Assembly: GCA_014529385.2 (NCBI GenBank)
Contig: CM043944.1
Location: 171,431,240-171,495,239, forward strand
Origin: Adiantum capillus-veneris
Lineage: Eukaryota > Streptophyta > Polypodiopsida > Polypodiales > Pteridaceae
Length of the DNA stretch: 64,000 bases
Direction of reading: 5' to 3'
The first letter of the stretch is position 1. The number at the start of each line of letters is the position of its first letter. The notes below the pieces were generated by a model. That model made no database searches and was not told the origin of the DNA. It saw only the letters and a list, made by a program, of their open reading frames with translations. Below, one piece after another: positions 1-9,377 of the stretch. The position numbers and the translations under genes are program-made.

Positions 1-231
1 GAAGAATTTTCCCCACTAGGAGGGTTTTCTGACCCTCCCCCTTCCCCATCTACGCCAAGGATTGCACCAAATCCTATGGAGGCTTTGGTCAAGTCGATGA
101 TGGACATGATGTTACACCAAGAAGCGCAACGCGTTACCTTGGATCGCGAAGCGCGCTTGGATCCAAGTGCTTCCGATGTTCCTACTCAGTCTTTGAAAAG
201 ACGAGTACGTCATCAAAGACCACTCCTGTAA
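1..231 (+). pseudogene. open frame, possible retroelement gag fragment
   Basis: Frame 1 is open from the window edge to a TAA at 229-231. The product is proline-rich at first and then charged, with MEALVKSMMDMM followed by ALDREA-like helical sequence, and looks like a retrotransposon gag tail or linker. It is on the opposite strand from the Ty3 polymerase piece that starts about 15 bases later, so the two do not form one continuous element. The upstream part lies outside the window. Assignment to gag is an inference from composition and context; no zinc knuckle or capsid motif is visible. Confidence 0.3.
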
Positions 232-244
232 AAGCTCGATGTGG

Positions 245-595
245 GCTGAACTTGATCCATCATTCGATTGAATGCAGCAGGAGCATTGGTCAAGCCAAAA
301 GGCATTACCAAAAATTCATTAAGTCCAAAGGTTGTGTGAAAGGCAGTCTTATGGACATCCTCAAGGGCTATGCGTATAAGTCAATGCGACTAAAGATGCT
401 GGCACCCTGCAATTTATCGAGAATATCATCAATCCGAGGAATCGGAAAGCGATTCTTGATAGCGATCTTGTTTAGAGATCGATAGTCTATGCACATTCAA
501 AACGTGCCATCTTTCTTCTGCACCAATAAAAGTGGAAAGCAAAAGGGAGAAGTACTTGGTCGTACTATACCTTGTTGCAAAAGCTTGCTCACTTG
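245..595 (-). pseudogene. Ty3/gypsy reverse transcriptase, middle part (broken)
   Basis: Read on the minus strand from 595 down, this is the reverse transcriptase palm and fingers region. Visible motifs are [53 protein letters not shown] and then [14 protein letters not shown] stop replaces the residue after DGTF, where the family normally has an arginine. A short deletion and frame change follow IFSRIDL, removing the segment that normally joins it to the next block. The piece continues the minus-strand frame at 1268-1398: the two halves are separated by the solo LTR at 596-1267 and flanked by identical ACTTG. The catalytic YxDD block is not present on the downstream side. This is a dead relic. 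Confidence 0.85.
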
Positions 596-1267
596 TGTCA
601 CAAACTGCTAACGTGTCAAAGCCTAAAGAATGGAGCCAACTTGCAGATGCTGACCGAGGGGCCTAAACCCTAAGAAGAACAAGTAGCAAAAGAAGAAGAA
701 ATCCTACCAACTTATGGGGACCCCGTCCGATGGGGCCCCACTGACATAAAGGAATTAAAATAAAGCAAGACACACACACACACTCACGCAAAGCTGATGA
801 CGTGGCAGCTTTACGGAGATTTTCAAAAATTGAGTTGACAAGATGACGTGGCAGGCTGTACGGACTTCCGCGTTTTGCGCTGGCTGATGACGTGGCACGC
901 TGTACGGATTTTCATAAATTACGTTGGCAGCTTTTTGGCTTTGCTTTTGGACCAAAAGCTTTTGAGTTTTGAAGGCTTTTCACTATAACTGCTTTTCAAG
1001 CCAAGGGCCTTTAAATATGAGGTTAGGGCTCATTCTCTGGCATGCTTCTTGGTGAAGGTGTAGAGTCTAGAGTAATGGCTTGTACTATGTTGATACAATA
1101 TAAAGAAACACTGAAAGGGGCGCCAAGGTTTGGGGCCAATACTCTCTGGGGTGGAATTCCGCCACTCCGTATAGCGTGTCGTCTCTCTCAGTTCTGTTTT
1201 TATTGAAGTGCTAAAAGTTTGTTCGGTCTGCTCTTTTCTATTGCCACGTGGTGCCTGTTTTGTGACA
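596..1267 (+). mobile_element. solo LTR, copy 1 (672 bp) with perfect 5-bp TSD
   Basis: The element starts TGTCACAA and ends TTGTGACA, a perfect 8-bp terminal inverted repeat. It is flanked by ACTTG at 591-595 and again at 1268-1272. Removing it and one ACTTG restores the minus-strand Ty3 frame across the site. A second copy lies at 2025-2676. No internal coding region, primer site or polypurine tract accompanies it, so it is a solo LTR left by LTR-LTR recombination. Three TGACGTGGCA motifs lie at 798-807, 844-853 and 888-897, and TTTAAATA near 1010 may be the TATA element. Strand is assigned from the order of those motifs. Confidence 0.9.
798..897 (+). promoter_or_regulatory. three tandem TGACGTGGCA (ACGT-core) sites in LTR copy 1
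   Basis: Three copies of TGACGTGGCA occur at 798-807, 844-853 and 888-897, with spacings of 46 and 44 bp, and the second and third are followed by a CTGTACGGA block. The same triple array is kept in the second LTR copy at 2218-2307. ACGT-core sites of this type are classic plant bZIP (TGA and G-box factor) targets, so the array may be the LTR enhancer. The binding role is inferred from the motif. Confidence 0.55.
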
Positions 1268-1398
1268 ACTTGCTTCAAAATTTCCTCTTGTTGAGCAAGA
1301 CTTACCCTGTAAGGGGATTGGTTTGGGGGAGAGCTTCCCGGTATGAGATCCATACGATGATCTTCCAGACGTTCCGAAGGTAGCTTGTCTGGTAGTGT
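1268..1398 (-). pseudogene. Ty3/gypsy protease-RT linker and RT start
   Basis: On the minus strand this encodes DKLPSERLEDHRMDLIPGS, then PYRVSLAQQEEILKQ, the segment that lies just before the reverse transcriptase fingers in Ty3 elements (family pattern LPxxRxxDHxIxLxPGxxP). At 1272 it reaches the ACTTG target duplication and continues, beyond the solo LTR, into 245-595. Its upstream end near 1398 abuts a copia integrase fragment on the opposite strand, so the older protease part is missing here. The same frame runs on into antisense copia sequence but has no meaning there. Confidence 0.8.
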
Positions 1399-1399
1399 A

Positions 1400-2024
1400 T
1401 CGAATTGGATGATAAGGTTGTCAAATGTATTTTTGTTGGTTATAGTGTTGAAAGCAAAGGTTACATGTTGTATCATCCACAAACAAAGTATATCTTGGTC
1501 TCACGGGATGTTGTGTTTGTGGAAGATTCTGTTCGGCCCTTGTTGTCATGTACTAGAGACAGTAATGTAAGCTCATGGGACATTTATGACACTTTGTTGC
1601 CTCTTATCAGTGATGGAAGTTCGAATGTAAATTACAATGAGGTAAATGTACAGCCTATGGGGGTTTTTGAAATGTTACAGATCAGCCTATTACTAATGCA
1701 AATGTACATGATGTACTTGATGAGGAAAGGGTTGAGAACGAGCAGGCTAGAGGTATGTCAAAATAGCTGGTGCATACTTTGCGTGACTGGTAAATTGGAT
1801 GCACCTTTGTCTAGTCGTACTCGTTCAAGTTCTCACCATGCATCTTATGCATCAAATTGTTATGCTTTGGCTGTGTCTAGCTTATGTGATGTTGAGGTAC
1901 CTCTGTCTTTTGATGAAGCGCAGAATTCAGAAAATATGATGGCTGCCATGCAATCTGAATATGATGCACTTACAGAAAATGACACATGGACTTTATGTAA
2001 TTTGCCTCCTGGCAAAAAGGCCAT
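1400..2024 (+). pseudogene. Ty1-copia integrase C-terminus and start of RT
   Basis: An open frame begins with DDKVVKCIFVGYS and continues to GYMLYHPQTKYILVSRDVVF, the diagnostic C-terminal integrase block of Ty1-copia. A variable linker follows, then EYDALTENDTWTLCNLPPG, the beginning of the copia reverse transcriptase. The frame is open to 2024, where a solo LTR has been inserted, and the reverse transcriptase resumes at 2682 with GTKWVYKLKR. The N-terminal integrase, protease and gag are missing upstream, where a minus-strand Ty3 fragment lies instead. Confidence 0.9.
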
Positions 2025-2676
2025 TGTAACAAACTGCTGACGTGTCAAAACCCTGAAGAATGGAGTCAACTTGCAGATGCCGGCCGAGGGGCCTCAACCC
2101 TAAGAAGAACAAGTAACACAAGAAGAAGTCCTACCAACTTATGGGGACCCCGTCCGATGGGGCCCCAAGTGACAAAGGATTAAAATAAAGCACGACCCGC
2201 ACACGCGTAAAAATTGATGACGTGGCATATTTCCGAAAATTGCGCTGGCATGATGACGTGGCAAACTGTACGGATTTCCGTGTTTTACGTTGGCTGATGA
2301 CGTGGCAGGCTGTACGGATTTCCGTGATTTACACTGCCAGCTTTTTGGCTTTGCTTTTGGACCAGATGCTTTTAAATTTGAAGGCTTTTTACTGTAAACT
2401 GCTTTTTAGGCCAAGGGCCTTTAAATATGAGGGCTCATTCTCTGGCATGCTTCCTGGAGAAGGTGCAGAGTCTCGAGTACCGGCTTGTACTGTGTTGATG
2501 CAATATAAAGAAATACCGAAAGGGACGCCAAGGTTTGGAGCCAATACTCTCTGGGGTGGAATTATGCCACTCCGTGTCATGTGTCGTCTCTTTCTCTCAA
2601 TTCAATTGTTATTGAAGTGCTAAAAGTCTGTTCAATCTGCTCTTTTCTATTGGCACGTGGTGCCCGTCTTGTGACA
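2025..2676 (+). mobile_element. solo LTR, copy 2 (652 bp), inserted in copia RT
   Basis: This copy starts TGTAACAAACTG and ends TTGTGACA, and aligns with 596-1267 over its whole length. It splits the copia reverse transcriptase exactly between the KKAI and GTKWVYK codons. The flanks are GCCAT at 2020-2024 and ACCCT at 2677-2681, a 5-bp duplication with two differences. With copy 1's perfect duplication, this suggests that copy 2 is the older insertion. It has no internal domain. Confidence 0.88.
2218..2307 (+). promoter_or_regulatory. three tandem TGACGTGGCA sites in LTR copy 2
   Basis: The motif occurs at 2218-2227, 2254-2263 and 2298-2307. Number and order match copy 1, although the spacing around the first site has drifted. 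Conservation of all three 10-mers between copies that differ elsewhere suggests the array is part of the ancestral LTR and not chance. Confidence 0.5.
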
Positions 2677-2681
2677 ACCCT

Positions 2682-3355
2682 TGGTACAAAGTGGGTTTAC
2701 AAGTTGAAACGCAAGCTGGATGGTGAGATTGATCGCTATAAGGCTCAACTTGTTGCAAAGGGTTATGCACAGCAAAAAGGCAAAGATTATGAAGAGACCT
2801 TTGCTCCCACTTGTCGTATGACTACTGTGCGTTTTCTATAAGCATTGGCAGCTCATTTTGGTTGGGATGTACATCAGTCAGACATTGTTACTACTACTTG
2901 AATGGAGACATATTTGAGGAAGTTTATGTAACGCAGCCTCGCGGTTTTGTCAAGGAAGGACAAGAGGATAAAGTGTGCAAATGTAAGAAAGCTTTGTATA
3001 GGTTGAAGCAATCTCCTCGTGCTTGGTATAAAAAGGCTTACACTCATTTGGTCAAACGAGGCTTTTCGTAACAGTCCAACAGAAATCACATGTATGTAAA
3101 GCGTGATGGTGATGTACTTCTCATTGTGGTTCTCTATGTGGATGATTTGTTGATCAGTGGACCAAATGAGAGACATATTTGTTGAATTTAAGGCTGATTT
3201 CAATGTTACTTTCAAGATGAAAGTTTAGGGCTATTGCATCATTATTTGGGTATACAGTTCATGCACTGTGATGGTGGTGTTGCCTTATGTCAGACAAGTT
3301 ACATAGATACATTGCTATGTAAGTTTGGACTTGAGGATTGCAAACCTATTGCCAC
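2682..3355 (+). pseudogene. Ty1-copia reverse transcriptase core (broken)
   Basis: This continues the copia reverse transcriptase: GTKWVYKLKRKLDGEI, KGYAQQKGKDYEETFAPT, then AYLNGDIFEEVYV-type sequence, ALYRLKQSPRAWY, and the catalytic LYVDDLLISG with YVDD at about 3135-3146. The block ends with HYLGIQF and FGLEDCKPIAT. A TAA near 2839, a frame change near 2890 and further stops near 3070 and 3183 disrupt it. At 3355 it is cut by the 4.3-kb LTR element; the next codons resume at 7684. The order and spacing are normal for Ty1-copia. Confidence 0.9.
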
Positions 3356-4223
3356 TGTTGCTAAATTGGCTTTATCTGACAGAAAAATAATTCTAAACGA
3401 AGTATTGGATTTATAAGTGAGAGGGTTTTCTCGCTTGGTACACCAAGGAAAAATAATTCTAAATGAATTATTGGAATTTTAAGTGAGAGGGTTTTTCTCA
3501 CTGGAGACATCCGAGTACAGAGTATTCCTAGTGCATCATTCAAAGTAATGACGAGAGCACTCTGAACGGGAATATCTGTAAGGCCACTAGGAACGGGTAC
3601 TTCTGATGCGTCACATCGGATGGGTGACAAGGAGCATCGGGAAGAAGTATCCGACCATCCAGGAACGGACATCTCTGATGCGTCATAGGATGGGTGATAT
3701 AGAGCATCGTGCAGGGGATTGTACTGTAAGTTCGGTAGGAAAGGACTAGGTGATGGGTATTCCTGATGCGTCAAAGGTGGGTGACGGGTGCATCGGAAAG
3801 GGGATATCCATAGTCGAGAGGAAATCCGAACTAGAAAAGAGGAATACGCGTAAAGACGCAAGCACAAGAATAAAGATGGGTTTTAAGAAGCTTTTCTGAA
3901 AAAGCAGGAAATTTTAACAAGTATTCCAGGAAGAGCAAACGCTTTCCCGCGAGGAATCTATGTCTACATTGCATTTGTGTCCAGGGATGCCTGGGAAGTG
4001 TTGTGAAAAGCATTGTTTTAAATTTTTAAGGTTTTATTGAATTTTTGGGCAGGTTCAAACCGATTTTAAAATATGCCAGCCGCCCACTTATCCACTTAGA
4101 AAATAAAGCAACAAAACCAGCCAGTGAATTCTCTCTCCCTATTTCAAGTAGAACAGCTATAAAAATAAAAATAAATGGCCGCGATCTCTACGCGAGCAGC
4201 TATTCGTACCGTGGCCAAGGAGC

Positions 4224-4231
4224 TATAAAAG
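4224..4231 (+). promoter_or_regulatory. TATA box of 5' LTR
   Basis: TATAAAAG follows GGAGC and is preserved in the 3' LTR at 7023-7030. It lies about 415 bp upstream of AATAAA at 4639, a plausible U3 to R arrangement for an LTR promoter. Confidence 0.65.
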
Positions 4232-4704
4232 AACCACATGCCCTCACTGAAAGGGGGTTACCAACGTCAGCAAGAGAAGACTCTACCGCCAGATAACGCA
4301 AGAGATCGCGAGACTACAAAGCAAGGAAGTCGCTTTTCCCGCGCAAGAGCAACAGGTATCTATTGTGGATTCGCCATACGAATTGTTGTTGCGTGTTTGC
4401 GTGTGTGTTTGCAGGTACTTCATCGCGAAGGAGAAGCGAGAAGGCTTCGGCCTACGCTTGGAAATTCCGGGAACAGAATTCGGAAATTGTCTGCAGAGTC
4501 TCGACTTCGAGTACAGATGGAAAAAGGATTGAAAGCTCGTCTCTCGGATTTCCCTTACCAAAAGGAACGACCATCGAGTCAGAGAATTAGAACGGAGGGG
4601 TTTTCTCCGGTTCTTGTGCTTGTAAAAAGATTCTCCCTAATAAAGGATTCTCTTTAAGGGGGGGGACCAACCCATCTTCTGGTCCGAGTACTGTGTTGAT
4701 CTTC

Positions 4705-4707
<3 letters not shown>

Positions 4708-4780
<73 letters not shown>
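4708..4780. repeat. (CT)n microsatellite in 5' LTR
   Basis: This is an uninterrupted CT dinucleotide tract of about 73 bp near the 3' end of the LTR. Its counterpart in the 3' LTR is 82 bp, so the tract has changed length since insertion. Confidence 0.97.
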
Positions 4781-4783
<3 letters not shown>

Positions 4784-4877
4784 TTATTTCTCTCTATATC
4801 CTTTGGCTTCAATATTAAGTGATAAATTCTATTTATCCGAGTATAGTTTATATTGTTATGCGTTCCCGTTTGTGACA

Positions 4878-4889
4878 GGGTATCAGAGC
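4878..4889 (+). promoter_or_regulatory. primer-binding site (initiator tRNA-Met type)
   Basis: GGGTATCAGAGC directly follows the end of the 5' LTR. It matches the common plant retrotransposon primer site TGGTATCAGAGC at 11 of 12 bases, the site complementary to the 3' end of initiator tRNA-Met. Confidence 0.8.
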
Positions 4890-5233
4890 ATGGTCTCCTC
4901 TCTTTTTCTGTAAAGGAGGACGACTCTAGGAAGATACGGGAAGAAGCCATGACAAGCCAAGAGAGAAGTAAGCAGGCGAAACCCTAAGCCCTGTAGGAAA
5001 AGCCTGCAGAGTTGGGAAATTTTTTTTCTCTCTGCAAGAAGTCGACACAAGACTTGGGATTCTCTAAGAAGGCGACAAGAGCATGATGCTCAAGAACCTA
5101 GAGAATCCAAGGAGCGGAATGCTCAAGATCCTTCAGAATCCAGAAAATATCCATGAACATCAATCCAAAACCATAGCCAAGAAATCCCGTCATTCCGAGA
5201 AGGATATGAAGAAGGTCTTAGACCTCAGAATAC

Positions 5234-5500
5234 TCCGGTTAAGTTTGATACTTTTGACGCAAGGGAAGATGTCCCCAAAGCTACAACTTTCATTCAACAG
5301 TTTGAAGTTGCCTCTGAGAAGTGTCGAAGGTGAGGCATGTGACCAAACACCTCAAGGGGGATTGCAAGTACTTGGTGGTATACCAAAGCTTTGCAAGGAA
5401 CTTACAACAAGACTTGGATTCAATTCAAGGCTGAATTTTCGGACAAAATTTTTTTTCCTCTACACTTTGAGGAAGGCATCTAAGAAGATTGGGATTGTTT
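5234..5500 (+). pseudogene. gag relic inside the non-autonomous element
   Basis: Beginning near 5234, one frame reads PVKFDTFDAREDVPKATTF and then IQQFEVASEKC, resembling the start of a Retrotrans_gag capsid domain. After a stop and frame changes it resumes with ALQGTYNKTWIQFKAEFSDK, the W-x-x-F-K-x-x-F pattern at the end of that domain. A 177-codon open frame at 5083-5616 runs across in a different register and is probably accidental. So the element once carried at least gag and has since lost function. No zinc knuckle is seen. Confidence 0.5.
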
Positions 5501-6127
5501 TGCCCAATAGGAACACGAGCGAGTCAAAGCAAGTAGTGGAAAACACTGCTGGTGGCAATAACTTGGAAGAGGAAAGGATTGGAAAGAAGTGCCGCCGTGC
5601 ACAAGGAATCTTCTGATTAGAACCGTCTGACTACGTTGAGCGACGGCCCAAACCAAGAACCTTCTTTAGCAAACTCTGTTTATGAAAGAAAGACATCGAG
5701 CTTAATGCTCTATGACTTGGGCATTCCCTATGTGGGAGGACACAAGAGGTTTAATACCCTCTGGACTAACAGCGCAAGATTATGCACAAGAACAGATACC
5801 TAGATTGATTTCTAGGAGGAATATTCTTCTCGAGGTTGAGAAGGCGAAAGTGAGTTAACAGATTCTCGGAAAGACCTGAATAATGAGTTCTTACGTGGCT
5901 CGTAAGTTAATGATTGGTGAAGGATATCCTCGAGGTACTGGATGAAGGACATGAATCGGTAAGGTAAGTATTGAATTATTGAATTTTTGTTTAATTTAAT
6001 TTCTAAGTTCTCTTTTGAGAAAGGACTAGCTCAACTCACCATTGAGCAAGATTAGAAATTTTCCGGTTTCTCCCCGGCAGTTCGGTTGGACCTCTACAGT
6101 TGAGGACAACTATTTATAAGTGAGGGA

Positions 6128-7495
6128 TGTTGCTAAATTGGCTTTATCTGACAGAAAAATAATTCTAAATGAATTATTGGACTTATAAGTGAGAGGGTTT
6201 TCTTGCTTGGAACACCAAGGAAAAATAATTCTAAATGAATTATTGGAATTTTAAGTGAGAGGGTTTTTCTCACTGGAGACATCCGAGTACAGAATATTCC
6301 TAGTGCGTCATTCAAAAAGTAACGACGACGGGAGCACTGTGAACGGGAATATCTGTAAGGCCACCAGGAACGGGTACTTCTGATGCGTCACATCGGATGA
6401 GTGACAGGGAGCATCGGGAAGAAGTATCCGACCATCCAGGAACGGACATCTCTGATGCGTCACAAGATGGGTGACATAGAGCATCGTGCAGGGGATGGTA
6501 CCGTAAGTTCGGTAGGAAAGGACTAGGTGATGGGTATTCCTGATGCGTCAAAGGTGGGTGACGGGTGCATCGGAAAGGGGATATCCATAGTCGAGAGGAA
6601 ATCCGAACTGGAAAAGAGGAATACGCGTAAAGACGCAAGCACAAGAATAAAGATGGGTTTTGAGAAGCTTTTTTTAAAAAGTGGAAAGTTTTAACGAGTT
6701 TTCCGACAAGAGCAAGCGCTTTCCCGCGAGGAATCTATGTCTGCATTGCATTTGTGCATGTGGTTGCATCCAGGGACGCCTGGGAAGTATTGTGAAAAGC
6801 ATTGTTTTAAATTTATAAGGTTTTATTGAGTTTTTGGACAGGTTCATACCAATTTTAAAATATGCAGGCCGCTCACTTAATAAGTGGGCAACCACTTAGA
6901 AAATAAAGCAACAAAACCAACCAGCGAATTCTCTCTCCCTATTTCGGGTAGAACAGCCAAAAAAAAAAAAAAAACGACCGCGATATCTACGCGAGCAACT
7001 ATTCGTGCCGTGGCCAAGGAGCTATAAAAGCACCACATGCCCTCATTGAAAGGGGGTTACCAACGTCAGCAAGAGAAGACTCTACCGCTAGATAACGCAA
7101 GAGATCGCGAGACTACGAAGCACGGAAGTCACTTTTCCCGCGCAAGAGCGACAGGTATCTATTGTGGATTCGCCATACGAATTGTTGTCGCGTGTTTTCG
7201 TGTGTGTTTGCAGGTACTTCATCGCGAAGGAGAAGCAAGAAGGCTTCGCTACGCTTGGGAATTCCAGGAACGCAATTCGAAAATTGTCTGCGGAGTCTCG
7301 ACTCCGAGTACAGACAGAAAAAGGATTGAGAGCTCGTCTCTCGGATTTCCCTTACGGGAAGGAACGAGCATCGAGTCAGAGAATTAGAACGGACGGGTTT
7401 TCTCCGGTTCTTGTGCTTGTAAAAAGATTCTCCCTAATAAAGGATTCTCTATAAGGGGAGGGACCACCCATCTTCTGGTCCCCAGTACTGTGTCG

Positions 7496-7584
<89 letters not shown>

Positions 7585-7678
7585 TTATTTCTCTCTATAT
7601 CCTTTGGCTTCAGTATTAAGTGATAAATTCTATTTATCCGAGTATATTTTATATTGTTATGCGCTCCCGTTTGTGATA
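6128..7678 (+). repeat. 3' LTR of the non-autonomous element
   Basis: This copy matches the 5' LTR along its length, with scattered substitutions, an A-run near 6959 and a longer CT tract (7501-7582, 82 bp). TATAAAAG is at 7023-7030 and AATAAA at 7436-7441. It ends GTTTGTGATA, where the last CA has become TA, and is followed by the GCCAC target duplication. Confidence 0.9.
7501..7582. repeat. (CT)n microsatellite in 3' LTR
   Basis: This is an uninterrupted CT tract of 82 bp, at the homologous position to 4708-4780. The open frame that reads through it as serine-leucine repeats is not a gene. Confidence 0.97.
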
Positions 7679-7683
7679 GCCAC

Positions 7684-8390
7684 TCCCATGGAAACAGGTT
7701 CGAAATTGAGTCTTCATGATGCTGGTGATCTTGTCGATGTCACTCTATCAAATTGCTGTTAGCTGCCTTATTTATGTATGCAACAAAATGTCGGATATTC
7801 AGTTTGCAGTCTCACAAGTTGGCAGATTCATGCATAGCCCAGAGTCTAAGCATTGGCAGGCTCTCAAGAGGATTTTTCACTACTTGAGTGGCACTTTACA
7901 TCTTGGCTTGTTTTATCCCAAGGGGTCATTGCCACCAGACTTACATGCTTTTTCGGACTCAGATTGGGCTGGTTGTTTTGACACGCGAGTGTCCACCAGT
8001 GGTCTTTGTTTCATGCTCGGCTGTTCATGTATATCATGGTTGAGCAAGAAGCAACCTACTATGGCCACTTCTAGTTGTGAGGCTGAGTACACGGCAGTCT
8101 TCACAGGTACGATTGAGTGTGTATGGCTCAGATGCCTTATGGCTGATTTGGGTGTCTACACTGACAATCAAAGCGCATTGGCAGTTGCGAGGAACACAGT
8201 TTTTCATGCTCGCACAAAGCACATTGAGGTGCATTACCACTATGTCAGGGAGAGGCTCTCAACAGAAGAGATCAGCTTGGCTTATGTGCCAGCACAAAAC
8301 AACCTTGCAGATCTTTTCACAAAGGCATTGTCTCGTGAGAAGTTTGAAGCTTTCCGCAAAGCTTTAAGCGTACTCCCCTTTGTGGACTGA
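7684..8390 (+). pseudogene. Ty1-copia RT end and RNase H
   Basis: After the GCCAC duplication the copia resumes with PMETGSKLSLHDAGD, then RFMHSPESKHWQALKRI and YLSGTLHLGLFY. The RNase H block follows: FSDSDWAGCFDTRVSTSG, SWLSKKQPTMATSSCEAEY, TDNQSALAVARN, HARTKHIEVHYHYVRE and a terminal ADLFTKALSREKF. Acidic catalytic residues of RNase H (D in SDSDWA, E in CEAEY, D in TDNQSA) are present. The frame is open from about 7770 to 8390 after one frameshift near 7758. It is the best-kept part of this copia, ending 78 bp before the 3' LTR. Confidence 0.93.
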
Positions 8391-8468
8391 TCATGTCCTC
8401 GGGGCATGGCACTTCCCTATACTCTATGTGTCAGCTCTCGTTCACCGCATCACTCCCAGGGGGGGATT

Positions 8469-8693
8469 TGTTACAATATACATGTGGTAGTGATGTGTGT
8501 GGACACACTTAGGAACACCGAGGCATTTTTTCCCTCACTAGGAGGTTTTTTTCCCGTGCATTGTATATACGCCCATCACTCTAGGGCTATCTATCTTTCC
8601 ATTGCACACTAAATAATACACTCTTTGTTGTGTGCCTTGAGCTTCCTTCGTCTTCTCCAAGCTGTGTGTTTTCCTACAACCCTAATTCCAACA
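8469..8693 (+). repeat. 3' LTR of the Ty1-copia element (225 bp)
   Basis: The purine tract CAGGGGGGATT precedes TGTTACAATATACATG, a standard polypurine tract to LTR start. The LTR runs to CCAATTCCAACA-like sequence ending CAACA at 8693. The next base continues a minus-strand Ty3 integrase without a gap, so the LTR right end is well placed. The matching 5' LTR is absent from the window. Confidence 0.75.
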
Positions 8694-9377
8694 CAAACAC
8701 TTTAGCCAAATAATCTGGCTTAACCGTCTTCTTGACCGGAATAAAGTGTGCTTGCTAAATCTGTCGATGACTGTCCAAATGCCATCGTGCCCACTCTAAG
8801 TCTTGGGAAGATCAAAATTAAAATCCATTGCTATACTTTCCCAAGGCATAGTCACAAGGGACGCCTTCCCGTCCCCACTTGCCGTCCCGTCTTCTTTTTT
8901 ACACAAAAAATCTATTTGAGCCTCGTCCCCACTCCTCTGGACGCGTCCCTTGTGGCTGTCCCAAGGTCGGCTAGGTATAGGTAAAGGTTGCAAAAGACCT
9001 GGTGCCTTATGCCTGTCAAAGTTGACCTTCTAGCATATCAAAAAACTGCGAACAAACTCATCCATATCCTTTTTGAGCCTCGGCCAATAGAAAAACCGTT
9101 CCATATCTTGCAAGGTGGTATCTATGCTACGGTGGTCCGGAAAAGGTGAACAGTGGCACTCTATCAAAACCTTATTTCTCAGTGCTTGTGTAACACACAA
9201 GTTCTTCCACATCAAATAGCCTTCCTTGAGCAAATAGCCCGCAACTACTTCCCCACTCTGCAATCGGTCAAAGATGCCTACAAAATCTGGATCCGTGGCG
9301 TACTTATCCTCGAAGCTGTGGTGATGAACTGCTGACATAGTCAAAACCAAAGGCTTACAAGACAATGCATCTGTCAT
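8694..9377 (-). pseudogene. Ty3/gypsy integrase N-terminal half (broken)
   Basis: On the minus strand the order is ECHCSPFPDHRSIDTT, FYWPRLKKDMDEFV, PIPSRPW, ESIAMDFNFDLPKT, then PDYLAKVF near 8700. These are the histidine half of the H2C2 zinc-binding motif and the first part of the DDE core. In FYWPRLKKDMDEFVRSFLIC only the last cysteine region is readable. The MITE at 8847-8958 splits PIPSRPW from ESIAMD. The sequence stops at the copia LTR end (8693), so the rest of the integrase is lost. Confidence 0.85.
8847..8958. mobile_element. hAT-like MITE (112 bp) with 8-bp TSD
   Basis: The unit is bounded by imperfect terminal inverted repeats: CATAGTCACAAGGGACGC at the left and, reverse-complemented from the right, CAGCCACAAGGGACGC. 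TCCCAAGG occurs immediately on both sides, at 8839-8846 and 8959-8966. Removing the unit and one duplication restores the Ty3 integrase reading frame. An 8-bp duplication with CA-starting termini is typical of the hAT superfamily. It has no coding capacity. Confidence 0.82.

Larger units (their letters stand above)
3356..4877 (+). repeat. 5' LTR of the non-autonomous element
   Basis: It starts TGTTGCTAAATTGG and ends GTTTGTGACA. A TATAAAAG box lies at 4224-4231, an AATAAA polyadenylation signal at 4639-4644 and a 73-bp CT tract at 4708-4780. All three are also present in the right LTR. An imperfect internal repeat of the AATAATTCTAAA type occurs near 3387 and 3450. Confidence 0.9.
3356..7678 (+). 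mobile_element. complete non-autonomous LTR retrotransposon (4323 bp)
   Basis: Two direct LTRs, 3356-4877 (1522 bp) and 6128-7678 (1551 bp), flank a 1250-bp interior. GCCAC stands at 3351-3355 and again at 7679-7683, a perfect 5-bp target duplication, and joining the flanks restores the copia frame. The LTRs start TGTTGCTAAA and end TTTGTGACA or TTTGTGATA. A primer-binding site follows the left LTR and a purine tract (GTGAGGGA) precedes the right one. The interior encodes only a broken gag-like segment, with no protease, reverse transcriptase or integrase, so movement would have needed proteins from another element. Confidence 0.93.

Noticed and set aside
1030-1482. 150-codon minus-strand frame as one gene
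   Set aside because: It mixes solo LTR, Ty3 and antisense copia sequence; only the part at 1268-1398 is real Ty3 coding.
2874-3215. Minus-strand 113-codon frame
   Set aside because: It is the antisense of the copia reverse transcriptase.
5083-5616. 177-codon open frame in the interior of the 4.3-kb element as a novel protein
   Set aside because: The gag-like blocks lie in other frames, so this register is probably an accidental opening.
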